Shown here: piece by piece, positions 1 to 6,749 of the stretch
Position numbering within the stretch: position 1 is the stretch's first letter
Layout of the letters: each line of letters begins with the position of its first letter
NCBI GenBank assembly: GCA_024278285.1
Contig: JAJRTM010000527.1
Coordinates: forward strand, 1 to 8,170
Source of the DNA: Planctomycetota bacterium
Lineage (GTDB): Bacteria > Planctomycetota > Planctomycetia > Planctomycetales > Planctomycetaceae
Length of the DNA: 8,170 bases
Direction of reading: 5' to 3'
Program-made: the position numbers and the translations under genes
The notes under the pieces: model-generated
Database searches by the model: none
Seen by the model: the letters and a program-made list of their open reading frames with translations, nothing else
Told to the model about the DNA's origin: nothing

Positions 1-119
1 AACGGCCCAAACGCTCAAACGGCTTGAACGCTGGAACGCTTAAGCGGCTGAAACGGTTTAAACGCTCAAACAGTTAGTTCAACAAACGGTTTAAACAATG
101 AAACGGTTCGAACAATTTT
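1..119. repeat. Degenerate AAC-motif repeat with 8-9 nt phasing
   Basis: AAC (once AGC) starts at 1, 10, 18, 27, 35, 43, 52, 61, 69, 85, 94, 102 and 111. The steps are 9, 8, 9, 8, 8, 9, 9, 8, 16, 9, 8 and 9 nt, a mean near 8.5, with one double-length step. Units look like AACGCTCA, AACGGCTTG and AACGGTTTA. Several unit junctions are palindromic: CGCTTAAGCG (37-46), GTTTAAAC (56-63 and 89-96) and GTTCGAAC (106-113). The repeat runs off the left edge, so its full length is unknown. No unit is long enough or conserved enough for CRISPR. Function is unknown; a protein-binding array, a structured RNA tail or a simple expanded repeat are all possible. Confidence 0.7.
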
Positions 120-239
120 TTAACTATTGGGGCAAGGCGGAGAGGGTCGAGGACGGGAAAGCGTTACGGTATTCCTGTCAAAAAAATAATTTCGTCATTC
201 GCGAGGGATTGGTCTAAATATAACTAAAAGGAAGTTACC
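120..239 (+). promoter_or_regulatory. Non-coding leader upstream of cas3
   Basis: No gene is visible here. As the only sizeable gap before the packed cas genes it is the natural place for the operon promoter. A possible -10 is AATAAT at 185-190, but the matching -35 region is poor, so I do not name a promoter. The ribosome-binding site for cas3 is AGGAAG at 229-234, five bases before the GTG start at 240. The promoter could also lie within or beyond the repeat at 1-119. Confidence 0.35.
152..179. repeat. 8-bp inverted repeat upstream of cas3
   Basis: GACGGGAA (152-159) and TTCCTGTC (172-179) are complementary over 8 bp with one G-T pair, separated by 12 nt. A run of A, not T, follows, so it is not a terminator for the + strand. 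It could be an operator half-site pair or a leader hairpin. One imperfect inverted repeat of this size can arise by chance. Confidence 0.3.
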
Positions 240-2591
240 GTGGATTATTTCTTGGGACATAGCAGAAATGATAACGGAAATGGCGAACAAGAGCTTTTAA
301 AAGTTCACTTGAATGCTGTTGCAAAACGTGCTTCGAAATTTATGGCATTCTGGGGTCATAAGTTTTCCGGCTGGGTGGCGGGGATTTTTCATGATTTTGG
401 AAAGTATGCTGATCAAATGAAAGCGCGACTTGAGAATCCCTCAAAAGTGGCTGGTAGAAACCATACAGCGACTGGGGCGTGTTGGATCGCGCACCATTAC
501 AAAAACAGTCTGCCGTTGGCTTTGGCGGTTCTTTACCACCACGGTGGGCTGAAGCGTTTTTTTGGCGGTCGCAGGAAAATGCTCGAGGACGTTCTGAAAG
601 ATTTCAAAGATAATCCGGATGACTATACTGAAACAGACATTGCTGTTTTGGCGGAAAGGTTTTCCAAAGAGTTCCCCGATGTTCCATTAGAGCCGATTCC
701 CAAGCTGTTATCAGGGGAGATAGCTGCGGATATGTTTGATGTTCGCATGATGGCATCAGCCCTGGATGATGCCGACTTTATTGAGACGGAGGCGCATTTT
801 TCCGGAGATGCAAATGTGTTGCGGCGATATCGACCCGAGGGTGCTTCTCTGGATGCTGATAAGGCTTTGTCGGCGGTAATGGCTTTTGTTGACGGGAAAA
901 AGACAAAGAACCAAACGGTGCGCGAGGTTCGGAGCAGGCTGTACACAAGTTGCTTGACGGCTGGGAACAAAGCTACAGGCATATTCACTCTTACTGCTCC
1001 AACGGGGGCGGGTAAGACACTGTCGATGCTGGCATTTGCTCTACGGCATGCACGAGGAAATGGTTTGCGACGGATTGTGTTGGTGATGCCATTTCTGAAC
1101 ATTATCGATCAGACTGCAAAGGTGTATCGAGAAATTTTCTCGGAAGAGGACGGTTTTCCTGAAAACTATGTTTTGGAGGATCACAGCCTGGCTGGTTTTA
1201 AAGCGATTGATGGCGACGAGGACTTGGAAGACGAAGGCAAGCGAACACGAAAGCTGTTGGCGGAAAACTGGGATGCACCGATTGTATTGACAACTTCTGT
1301 TAAGTTTTTTGAATCACTGCATTCATGCAGAAATTCACAGCTACGGAAACTGCACCGATTGGCGAAGAGCGTGATCCTATTTGATGAGGCACAATCCCTT
1401 CCTCCCGAATTAGCCGTGGTTTCCTTGGCTACATTGTCTCGTCTAGCGGCACCGAACAGTCCTTATGGTGCTTCGGTTGTTTTTGCAACAGCGACACAGC
1501 CTGCGTTTGAGTCGCTTTCTCCAATTGTTGAGAAATACTCCGGTTATGGATGGAAGCCAAAGTTTTTAATTGCACAGGAAAGCATGAAACACCTTTTTGA
1601 TGCAATGTCCGGGCGGGTTCGGGTTGTTTGGCGGGAGCAGGAACAAATTGAACTTGAAGATCTCGCTGATGAACTGGTTGAAAATGGAAAAAATCAAAGC
1701 CTGTGCATTCTAAATTTAAAAAGACATGCCCGAAAGCTTGCGGTGCTGCTAGAAAAACGATTGGGTTCGGACATTGTTTTTCATCTCTCTACGACCATGT
1801 GTTCTATCCATAGAAAAAATGTTCTCGATGAGGTCTTGGAGCGACTGGATGGCGGCGATCCGGTTGTGCTTGTTTCAACACAGTGCATAGAAGCAGGGGT
1901 TGATATCAGTTTTCCCGTAGTCTATCGCGCGCTGGCCCCATTGGAATCAATTGCGCAGGCGGCGGGGCGTTGCAACCGGCACGGAGGTGAAACGGGAACG
2001 GTGATTGTTTTCACCCCAAAAGACGATAAAGGATTTTTCCCTCCAGGATATGGGGAAGGTATCTCTGTTACGAAGACGCTCTTGGCTGAATGCCGGGCTG
2101 AGGGAAGTGACCCTGATGAATTGAACCTGTTGAATTCACCAGATTTTATGCGCCGCTACTATAATTTATTTTTCACGATTGGAAATTATGCTGAGGGGCG
2201 TGATTCGCAGCATGAACTTTTCCAAGCCGTTGATGCGGGACGATTTGATATGGTTTCCCAAAACTACAAACTGATTCCCGGTGATATGGTGAATGTGCTG
2301 GTTCCTTACGATATAGAGGAGTTTGACCGGCTTAGTCAAATAGTTCAGAAACGCGAGTTTATGACTGCTGAAGAAATTCGGCAATGGGTAGCCCAGGCGC
2401 GCGAATACGCTGTTGGGATTTTTCGCCCTGCTCACGATTCATTAAAATGGCAGGCTCTGGCGCCTGTGCAGTTCGGGGCGGTTTTTAAATACGAAAATCA
2501 TGATGCGGATTGGTTTATCTGTCTGCCGGAAGCGGAATACGACGACCTGTGTGGACTGAAGCTGCCGGAAAAATTTGTGGGTATCTGTTAG
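240..2591 (+). CDS. cas3: CRISPR-associated nuclease-helicase Cas3, type I-C
   Basis: Cas3 is recruited to the Cascade-bound R-loop, nicks the displaced strand with its N-terminal HD domain and degrades DNA processively with its SF2 helicase. In this 783-aa protein the HD ligands are visible as H23, H51-D52 (FHDFGK), H75, H100-H101 and a later D in the ALDDADF segment. The helicase part shows Walker A TGAGKT (K259), a DEAQ box (D382-Q385), a TAT motif (FATATQ), motif V (STQCIEAGVDIS) and motif VI (QAAGRCNRHG), then a C-terminal domain. All key residues appear intact and the length is normal. Translation starts at GTG 240, chosen because AGGAAG (229-234) lies five bases upstream and no better start precedes the HD domain. 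It is the first gene of the operon, ending 11 nt before cas5c. Confidence 0.97.
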   Translation: MDYFLGHSRNDNGNGEQELLKVHLNAVAKRASKFMAFWGHKFSGWVAGIFHDFGKYADQMKARLENPSKVAGRNHTATGACWIAHHYKNSLPLALAVLYHHGGLKRFFGGRRKMLEDVLKDFKDNPDDYTETDIAVLAERFSKEFPDVPLEPIPKLLSGEIAADMFDVRMMASALDDADFIETEAHFSGDANVLRRYRPEGASLDADKALSAVMAFVDGKKTKNQTVREVRSRLYTSCLTAGNKATGIFTLTAPTGAGKTLSMLAFALRHARGNGLRRIVLVMPFLNIIDQTAKVYREIFSEEDGFPENYVLEDHSLAGFKAIDGDEDLEDEGKRTRKLLAENWDAPIVLTTSVKFFESLHSCRNSQLRKLHRLAKSVILFDEAQSLPPELAVVSLATLSRLAAPNSPYGASVVFATATQPAFESLSPIVEKYSGYGWKPKFLIAQESMKHLFDAMSGRVRVVWREQEQIELEDLADELVENGKNQSLCILNLKRHARKLAVLLEKRLGSDIVFHLSTTMCSIHRKNVLDEVLERLDGGDPVVLVSTQCIEAGVDISFPVVYRALAPLESIAQAAGRCNRHGGETGTVIVFTPKDDKGFFPPGYGEGISVTKTLLAECRAEGSDPDELNLLNSPDFMRRYYNLFFTIGNYAEGRDSQHELFQAVDAGRFDMVSQNYKLIPGDMVNVLVPYDIEEFDRLSQIVQKREFMTAEEIRQWVAQAREYAVGIFRPAHDSLKWQALAPVQFGAVFKYENHDADWFICLPEAEYDDLCGLKLPEKFVGIC

Positions 2592-2602
2592 GAGGATTTG
2601 TC

Positions 2603-3349
2603 ATGAAAAGAGGAAAGACACATGTTTTGAAAACTTGGGGAGACTTTGGCTGTTTCTCGCGACCGGAGTTGAAAACAGAACGGTTCAGCTACCCATGCCC
2701 TACGCCGAGTGCGGCACGGGGGATTTTTGATTCAATTTACTGCAAGGCTTATGACCGACGTACAAAAACATCCCAATTTTACTGGCAGATCGAGAAAATT
2801 GAACTGCTCAGTTATCCCTCCTATATCGCTCTTAGGCGAAACGAAGTATCCCATACAGTTGCTGCTGATCGCACAATTAATCAATGGATGAAGAAGCCGG
2901 AGCAGATATCACCGATCATTGCGGATGATAAAAACTGCCGACAGCAACGGCAGACCATGGCATTGAGAAATCCGTCATTTCGTATTCATGCACATGTTGT
3001 CGCACGACCGGGGTTTGAAAGGTCGATTACGGGATTTGATAGACAGTTTGAACGACGCGCCACGCACGGAAAGTTTTTTGTCATGCCAAGTATGGGGTGT
3101 CGCGAATTTCCTGCTTTCTTTAAATATGTTGATGATATTGAAAAAGAGGGCTCACCCGTTGAGTTCAATCAGGATTTAGGGTTCATGCTCTACGATGTTT
3201 TTGATCTTCGGCGGGTGAATAATGAATTCTCAAAGCCCTTTGTCTCTGTTTTTAAGGCGGAAATTGAAAACGGCATTCTAGAGGTGCCTGATTATTGTGA
3301 CCAAAAAGTATTAAAGCCGGAGGTGTCTCATGCTTCACAAACTGGTTGA
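2603..3349 (+). CDS. cas5c: Cas5c (Cas5d), crRNA-processing Cascade subunit
   Basis: In type I-C systems, which lack Cas6, Cas5c cuts the pre-crRNA and stays bound to the 5' handle. The 248-aa protein starts at ATG 2603, seven bases after GGAGG (2591-2595), which overlaps the cas3 stop. An in-frame ATG at 2510 exists but lies inside cas3 and adds non-family sequence, so it was rejected. Family signatures are the N-terminal strand VLKTWGDFGCFSRPE, the TPSAARGIFDSIYCKA segment with Y46, the QRQTMALRNPSFRIHAHV strand (residues 115-132), and GKFFVMPSMGCREFPAFF. Y46 matches the catalytic tyrosine number known from Bacillus halodurans Cas5d. The C terminus overlaps the start of cas8c by 20 nt, suggesting translational coupling. 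Confidence 0.95.
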   Translation: MKRGKTHVLKTWGDFGCFSRPELKTERFSYPCPTPSAARGIFDSIYCKAYDRRTKTSQFYWQIEKIELLSYPSYIALRRNEVSHTVAADRTINQWMKKPEQISPIIADDKNCRQQRQTMALRNPSFRIHAHVVARPGFERSITGFDRQFERRATHGKFFVMPSMGCREFPAFFKYVDDIEKEGSPVEFNQDLGFMLYDVFDLRRVNNEFSKPFVSVFKAEIENGILEVPDYCDQKVLKPEVSHASQTG

Positions 3350-4007
3350 GTATGCCGATTCTCATGGAATTGGAGATGAAGGATTTATTTCGAAGCGTAT
3401 CCGATTCCTTATCCAATTTTCACCCCAAGGTGAATATATGGAACTCCATGATTATGGCCGCTCAGGAGAAGAATTTTCCGGTGTTCCGAATCTTCAGCTT
3501 GAGGGGGATACTCCCAAACGTCAATTTCTGGTCGATACTGTTGATTTTCTAGCACTTTGTCCATGGACTTTTGTAGCATTCAAGAAAGCAATCGGCAACC
3601 TTTTGAGATCCTTAAAAAAAGAGGATGATTTTGAAGAAATAACGTCCTTTGCTGAAAGGATCTTAAGATTTCTTGTTGAGCGAAAATACCATGAATTAAG
3701 GGAATCTGGGTCAATAGAGAAATGGACCGAAATCCTCAGAAAGAATGGAAGGAAGACAGCGGGAATAGAATCCTTTTTAAAGGAAGGGGGAGATGTTGAG
3801 AAATTATTTAACAGCGAGGAGTTTAAATTATTTGATGCATTAAAAAAGTTGGAAACAGCAACCACAAGTCTTTTGGAGGATTTGAAGCAGGAGAAAGATT
3901 TTGAAGAAATCAGTTCTTTTTCCAGGGAGGTAATAACCCTGCTCGCAGAAAAAAAATATCTGGAACTCCGGGAAAAGACATCAGGAAGAAATGGGCTAAG
4001 TTGTTAA
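3330..4007 (+). CDS. cas8c: Cas8c (Csd1) N-terminal fragment, frameshifted
   Basis: This is the 5' part of the type I-C large-subunit gene; Cas8c reads the PAM and starts R-loop formation. ATG 3330 has GGAGG at 3319-3323 and overlaps the cas5c end. Residues 1-77 resemble the Csd1 N terminus (LVEYADSHGI, a strand FLIQFSPQGEYMEL, and RQFLVDTVDFL). From residue 91 the protein enters a charged helical module (LLRSLKKEDDFEEI...) that restarts at residue 181 (LLEDLKQEKDFEEI...). The frame ends at TAA 4005-4007 after the out-of-place tail RNGLSC. The other frame continues the module as KKWAKLLKKQ, matching EKWTEILRKN of copy 1. So this is one end of a cas8c gene split by a 1-nt loss near 3984-3988. 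The frameshift could be real, a sequencing error, or bypassed by slippage. Confidence 0.85.
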   Translation: MLHKLVEYADSHGIGDEGFISKRIRFLIQFSPQGEYMELHDYGRSGEEFSGVPNLQLEGDTPKRQFLVDTVDFLALCPWTFVAFKKAIGNLLRSLKKEDDFEEITSFAERILRFLVERKYHELRESGSIEKWTEILRKNGRKTAGIESFLKEGGDVEKLFNSEEFKLFDALKKLETATTSLLEDLKQEKDFEEISSFSREVITLLAEKKYLELREKTSGRNGLSC

Positions 4008-4104
4008 AAAAACAACGCCGAGGTAGGCGCCCGGAAATTAAATTGTTTTTCGAAAAGGAAGGGCCTGTTAATGCGGTTTTTAACAATGGAGAGTTCAAGC
4101 GGAT
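3600..4104 (+). repeat. Tandem duplication of a ~90-codon module inside cas8c
   Basis: Copy 1 covers about 3600-3869 and copy 2 about 3870-4104. GATTTTGAAGAAAT occurs at 3627-3640 and again at 3897-3910, exactly 270 nt apart. Encoded pairs are LLRSLKKEDDFEEITSF with LLEDLKQEKDFEEISSF, ERKYHELRE with EKKYLELRE, EKWTEILRKNGRK with KKWAKLLKKQRRG, and FLKEGGDVEKLFNSEEF with FFEKEGPVNAVFNNGEF. The TGG codon of the third pair is at 3723 and 3992, 269 nt apart, which places the missing base in copy 2. The copies are diverged, so the duplication is old relative to the frameshift. Confidence 0.85.
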
Positions 4105-5716
4105 CGGGAAGCATCAATTCTGCTTGAGGCTATTGCAACAGGCGGCAGAGGTTGAGCCCATACTGGGAACTATCGCTGAGGCCATGGGTGATCAATCTGT
4201 ACTTGAAAAAATTCATAATGGTCTTTTAAACGCCACACCTGCCGCAAACAGTACAAACAATGCAACATTTGCCATACTTGACAAGGACGATGTGCAAATT
4301 TTGTTTAAAAAACATTCGCTGCATGATTGGTGGAAAACAAAACAAACGGAGTTCTTGGATAACATCAGTTCTAAGAATGCCCGTTGCTTCCTTTCTGGTG
4401 AAAAGATTCACCCTCTTTTGATCCACCCCAAAATAAAGGGACTTGGCAGGGTAGGAGGTAACGCTACAACATCCTTGATAAGTTTCAAAAAAGAAAGGCC
4501 TTCATTCCAATCATACGGTTTTATTCAAGGTGAAAATGCTGCCATTTCTGTTGGAGCATCCGTGAAATATGCCTCTGCTGTGAACCACTTGCTTAACCGT
4601 CAGCATCAGCAGCTTGTCGGCGCTGAAATTATTTACTGGTATTCGGATGACGTGCAACCAGACGAGGATATTATACAGGCGGCATTCAGTGGTTTTGGTG
4701 ATTTTGTCGAAGACGATGACGTTGAGGAAAATATCGTGCAACGTGAAGCACAAGCCCACATTGATGCCAAAGAATTTCTTAAGTCTGTTGTTACAGGAGA
4801 GCGTCACGATTTGCGGGATGTCCAGTATTGCTCGTTAACCATACAGGGGAACCAGGGACGCGCCGTTATTCAGAACTGGATGGAGGGACGCTTTATTGAT
4901 TTGGCCGAGAGTATTGAACAATGGTTTTCCGATCTTGAGATACCACGCCTTTCAGGGAATGGTCTTGCCAAACCTCCGAAGATTGAAACCCTGATCACCT
5001 GCTTGCTGAAGGAAAAGAAACCTAAGCAAAAATATCCGGATTGGATAAAACCTATAACCGGTTTTCGTGATGCCATTTGGCGGACGGTTGTTGGAGGAAG
5101 AGTTGTACCGTTTCCGGAAAACACGATTCGCCTGGCTTTGCTGCGACTTCGGGAAAGCACATTGACCGATGAGTGGGCCAATGCTCTCGATTCAAACGGG
5201 GAGCAGATGGGTTGGCGGCGCGCCAGACTTTATGCCCGGATAGGACTCATCAAAGCATATTTAATTCGAAACACCAAACAGGAGATTACCATGAAAAACA
5301 GGGAGGAAATGAAGAACAGCGTATATTGGCTGGGCAGTTTATTTGCTACATTGGCAGACTTGCAGCGGGCAGCACATCAGAGCGATGGAGGTGAGAATGT
5401 CAAGTCAACCATTGTGGACCGTTTTTACACTACAGCGAGTACCTGCCCGAAACTGGTGCATGGTCGATTGATTGCTCAGAGTCAGCATCATCTGAGAAAG
5501 CTGGAAAACAAGAATCAAAACGCGGCATTTGCCATTAACCGTGAAATTGCCTTGATTAATCAGAGAATCGATTTTGATGAAGTTCCTGATATGTTGCCCC
5601 TGCCGGAACAGTCCTGGTTCGCATTGGGATATTACCAACAGATTGCAGAAATGAATGCTAGAAAAGCAGCCGCTGCAGCCGCTAAAAGAGATAAGTCAAA
5701 AAAAGGAGATAACTAA
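4001..5716 (+). CDS. cas8c: Cas8c (Csd1) C-terminal part, frame -1 to the N part
   Basis: This frame holds most of the conserved Cas8c core. After the end of repeat copy 2 it reads KHQFCLRLLQQAAEVEP, a W-rich helix, then the hallmark CFLSGEKIHPLLIHPKIKGL (around residues 128-147), the SFQSYGFIQGENAAISVGAS block, GNQGRAVIQNWMEGRF, and a C-terminal helical domain with a lysine-rich tail. The only start codon near the 5' end is TTG 4001, overlapping the upstream stop TAA (4005-4007). AGGAAG at 3983-3988 could allow coupled reinitiation. The frame is open back to 3905, so it is better read as a continuation of the N part. Joined, they give about 795 codons against about 600 in typical Csd1. Its last 141 codons also encode Cas11c. 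It ends in TAATG, sharing one base with cas7c. Confidence 0.88.
   Translation: MLKKQRRGRRPEIKLFFEKEGPVNAVFNNGEFKRIGKHQFCLRLLQQAAEVEPILGTIAEAMGDQSVLEKIHNGLLNATPAANSTNNATFAILDKDDVQILFKKHSLHDWWKTKQTEFLDNISSKNARCFLSGEKIHPLLIHPKIKGLGRVGGNATTSLISFKKERPSFQSYGFIQGENAAISVGASVKYASAVNHLLNRQHQQLVGAEIIYWYSDDVQPDEDIIQAAFSGFGDFVEDDDVEENIVQREAQAHIDAKEFLKSVVTGERHDLRDVQYCSLTIQGNQGRAVIQNWMEGRFIDLAESIEQWFSDLEIPRLSGNGLAKPPKIETLITCLLKEKKPKQKYPDWIKPITGFRDAIWRTVVGGRVVPFPENTIRLALLRLRESTLTDEWANALDSNGEQMGWRRARLYARIGLIKAYLIRNTKQEITMKNREEMKNSVYWLGSLFATLADLQRAAHQSDGGENVKSTIVDRFYTTASTCPKLVHGRLIAQSQHHLRKLENKNQNAAFAINREIALINQRIDFDEVPDMLPLPEQSWFALGYYQQIAEMNARKAAAAAAKRDKSKKGDN
5280..5284 (+). promoter_or_regulatory. Internal ribosome-binding site for cas11c
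   Basis: AGGAG lies six bases before an ATG (5291) that is in frame with the cas8c core. Such a site in the middle of a coding sequence, at the expected place of the small-subunit domain, is the signature of internal translation initiation in type I-C cas8 genes. Confidence 0.75.
5291..5716 (+). CDS. cas11c: Cas11c small subunit, from an internal start in cas8c
   Basis: Type I-C Cascade is known to contain Cas11c, a small helical subunit made from an internal start near the 3' end of cas8c; it lines the belly of the complex and stabilises the R-loop. Here ATG 5291 is in frame with cas8c (codon 431 of the 4001 frame), preceded by AGGAG with ideal spacing, and gives 141 aa. The product begins MKNREEMKNSVYWLGSLFATL, is predicted helical, and ends with the AAAAAAKRDKSKKGDN tail shared with Cas8c. 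Size and position match known Cas11c proteins. Because its start lies downstream of the cas8c frameshift, it should still be made. A second in-frame ATG at 5309 is less likely because the GGAGG before it is too close. Confidence 0.78.
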   Translation: MKNREEMKNSVYWLGSLFATLADLQRAAHQSDGGENVKSTIVDRFYTTASTCPKLVHGRLIAQSQHHLRKLENKNQNAAFAINREIALINQRIDFDEVPDMLPLPEQSWFALGYYQQIAEMNARKAAAAAAKRDKSKKGDN

Positions 5717-6702
5717 TGAGTAACTCAATAACGCACCGTTATGAATTCATGTTCCTCTTCGACTGTGAAAATGGAAATCCGAACGGCGACCCTGACGCAG
5801 GAAACACTCCACGGATTGATCCGCAGGATATGCGTGGACTCGTTTCTGATGTGGCGATTAAACGCCGGATTAGAAACTATGTTCAATTGGCAATGGGAAA
5901 TGAATCACCAAACTCAATCTATATTCAGAATGCAACAAACCTGAATACACAAATCGCCGTGGCCCATGAAAAGGCCAATAAGCAACTTCCAAAATTTGAA
6001 AAAGGAAAGTCGAAAGCGTCAAAAGAAGAGGTGAAGTCAGCAAAAGAGTGGATGTGTGAAAACTTCTATGACGTCAGAACATTTGGCGCGGTAATGTCCA
6101 CCGGTGCTAATGCCGGACAGGTTCGCGGCCCGGTTCAAATTGCTTTTGCAAAGTCTGAAGACGCCATAATGCAATTGGACATTTCCATGACTCGTATGGC
6201 TGTCACGGATACGGCAGAAGGAAAACTTAAAAGCAGCGAAGATTACAAAAAATGGGAGGCTGAACAGCCTGAAGACAAGATGAGGACTTTCGGGCGTAAA
6301 TCAATCATTCCGTACGGATTGTTTGTCGGCAAGGCATTTGTAAGTGCACATCTCGCCGAGCAAACCGGTTTTTCACCCGATGACCTTAAGTTATTTGCGG
6401 AGTCACTGCTCAATATGTATGAGCATGACCGATCCTCCAGCAAAGGAGTGATGACCACCCGCGCAGTTTATGCGATCAAACATGTTGGAACCGACAATGT
6501 AGAGGAGCAGCGCCTCCGACAAGCCAAGCTGGGTTGCTGTCCCGCCCAACTCCTGTTTGAGAATGTTGTGAAGGTTAATCTCAAAAAAGGAAAACAGTTT
6601 CCTAGATCTTTCGGCGATTATGATGTTGTCGTTGATAAGTCAATTGTTCCCAAAGGGGTTACGTTCCTAGAGTTTCCAAGGGACATAAATAAACTTGATT
6701 AA
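5716..6702 (+). CDS. cas7c: Cas7c (Csd2), Cascade backbone subunit
   Basis: Cas7c is an RRM-fold protein that polymerises along the crRNA spacer and forms the Cascade filament. The 328-aa product starts at ATG 5716, with AAGGAG (5703-5708) seven bases upstream and the cas8c stop overlapping by one base (TAATG). The family signature is the N-terminal strand FMFLFDCENGNPNGDPDAGN followed by PRIDPQDMRGLVSDVAIKRR and an RNYV helix start. Later blocks include FYDVRTFGAVMSTGANAGQVRGPVQ, the SMTRMAV segment and PYGLFVGKAFVSAHLAEQTGF. No damage is visible. In usual I-C operons cas4, cas1 and cas2 follow; here the operon ends and a short hairpin follows the stop. Confidence 0.96.
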   Translation: MSNSITHRYEFMFLFDCENGNPNGDPDAGNTPRIDPQDMRGLVSDVAIKRRIRNYVQLAMGNESPNSIYIQNATNLNTQIAVAHEKANKQLPKFEKGKSKASKEEVKSAKEWMCENFYDVRTFGAVMSTGANAGQVRGPVQIAFAKSEDAIMQLDISMTRMAVTDTAEGKLKSSEDYKKWEAEQPEDKMRTFGRKSIIPYGLFVGKAFVSAHLAEQTGFSPDDLKLFAESLLNMYEHDRSSSKGVMTTRAVYAIKHVGTDNVEEQRLRQAKLGCCPAQLLFENVVKVNLKKGKQFPRSFGDYDVVVDKSIVPKGVTFLEFPRDINKLD

Positions 6703-6707
6703 TTAAT

Positions 6708-6728
6708 CCGGCTCAATGCGTTAGCCGG
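6708..6728 (+). terminator. Short hairpin after cas7c, possible weak terminator
   Basis: CCGGCT (6708-6713) and AGCCGG (6723-6728) form a perfect 6-bp GC-rich stem with a 9-nt loop, extendable by a T-G and an A-T pair. TTTT follows six bases later (6734-6737), weak for an intrinsic terminator. It sits at the point where base composition changes, so it could be a recombination remnant instead. Confidence 0.4.
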
Positions 6729-6749
6729 GTGACTTTTGCTGGGGATACC

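Noticed and set aside
1..119. CRISPR array reading of the upstream repeat
   Set aside because: Units are 8-9 nt, degenerate and contiguous, with no constant repeats and no unique spacers.
219..224. TATAAC as the -10 of the cas3 promoter
   Set aside because: Transcription would start near 231 and cut the AGGAAG ribosome site (229-234).
2510..2602. Upstream ATG of the cas5c frame at 2510
   Set aside because: It lies wholly inside cas3, has no ribosome site, and adds residues absent from the family.
4006..4012. A7 run as the frameshift site
   Set aside because: The normal frame already terminates at TAA 4005-4007, at the start of the run, and the repeat alignment places the shift earlier.
4982..4989. 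ATTGAAAC, the typical 3' end of type I repeats
   Set aside because: Single copy inside the conserved coding part of cas8c; chance match.
6703..6731. Integron attC-like site at GCGTTAGCC
   Set aside because: GTTAGCC does not satisfy the GTTRRRY core and no partner RYYYAAC arrangement or integrase is present.
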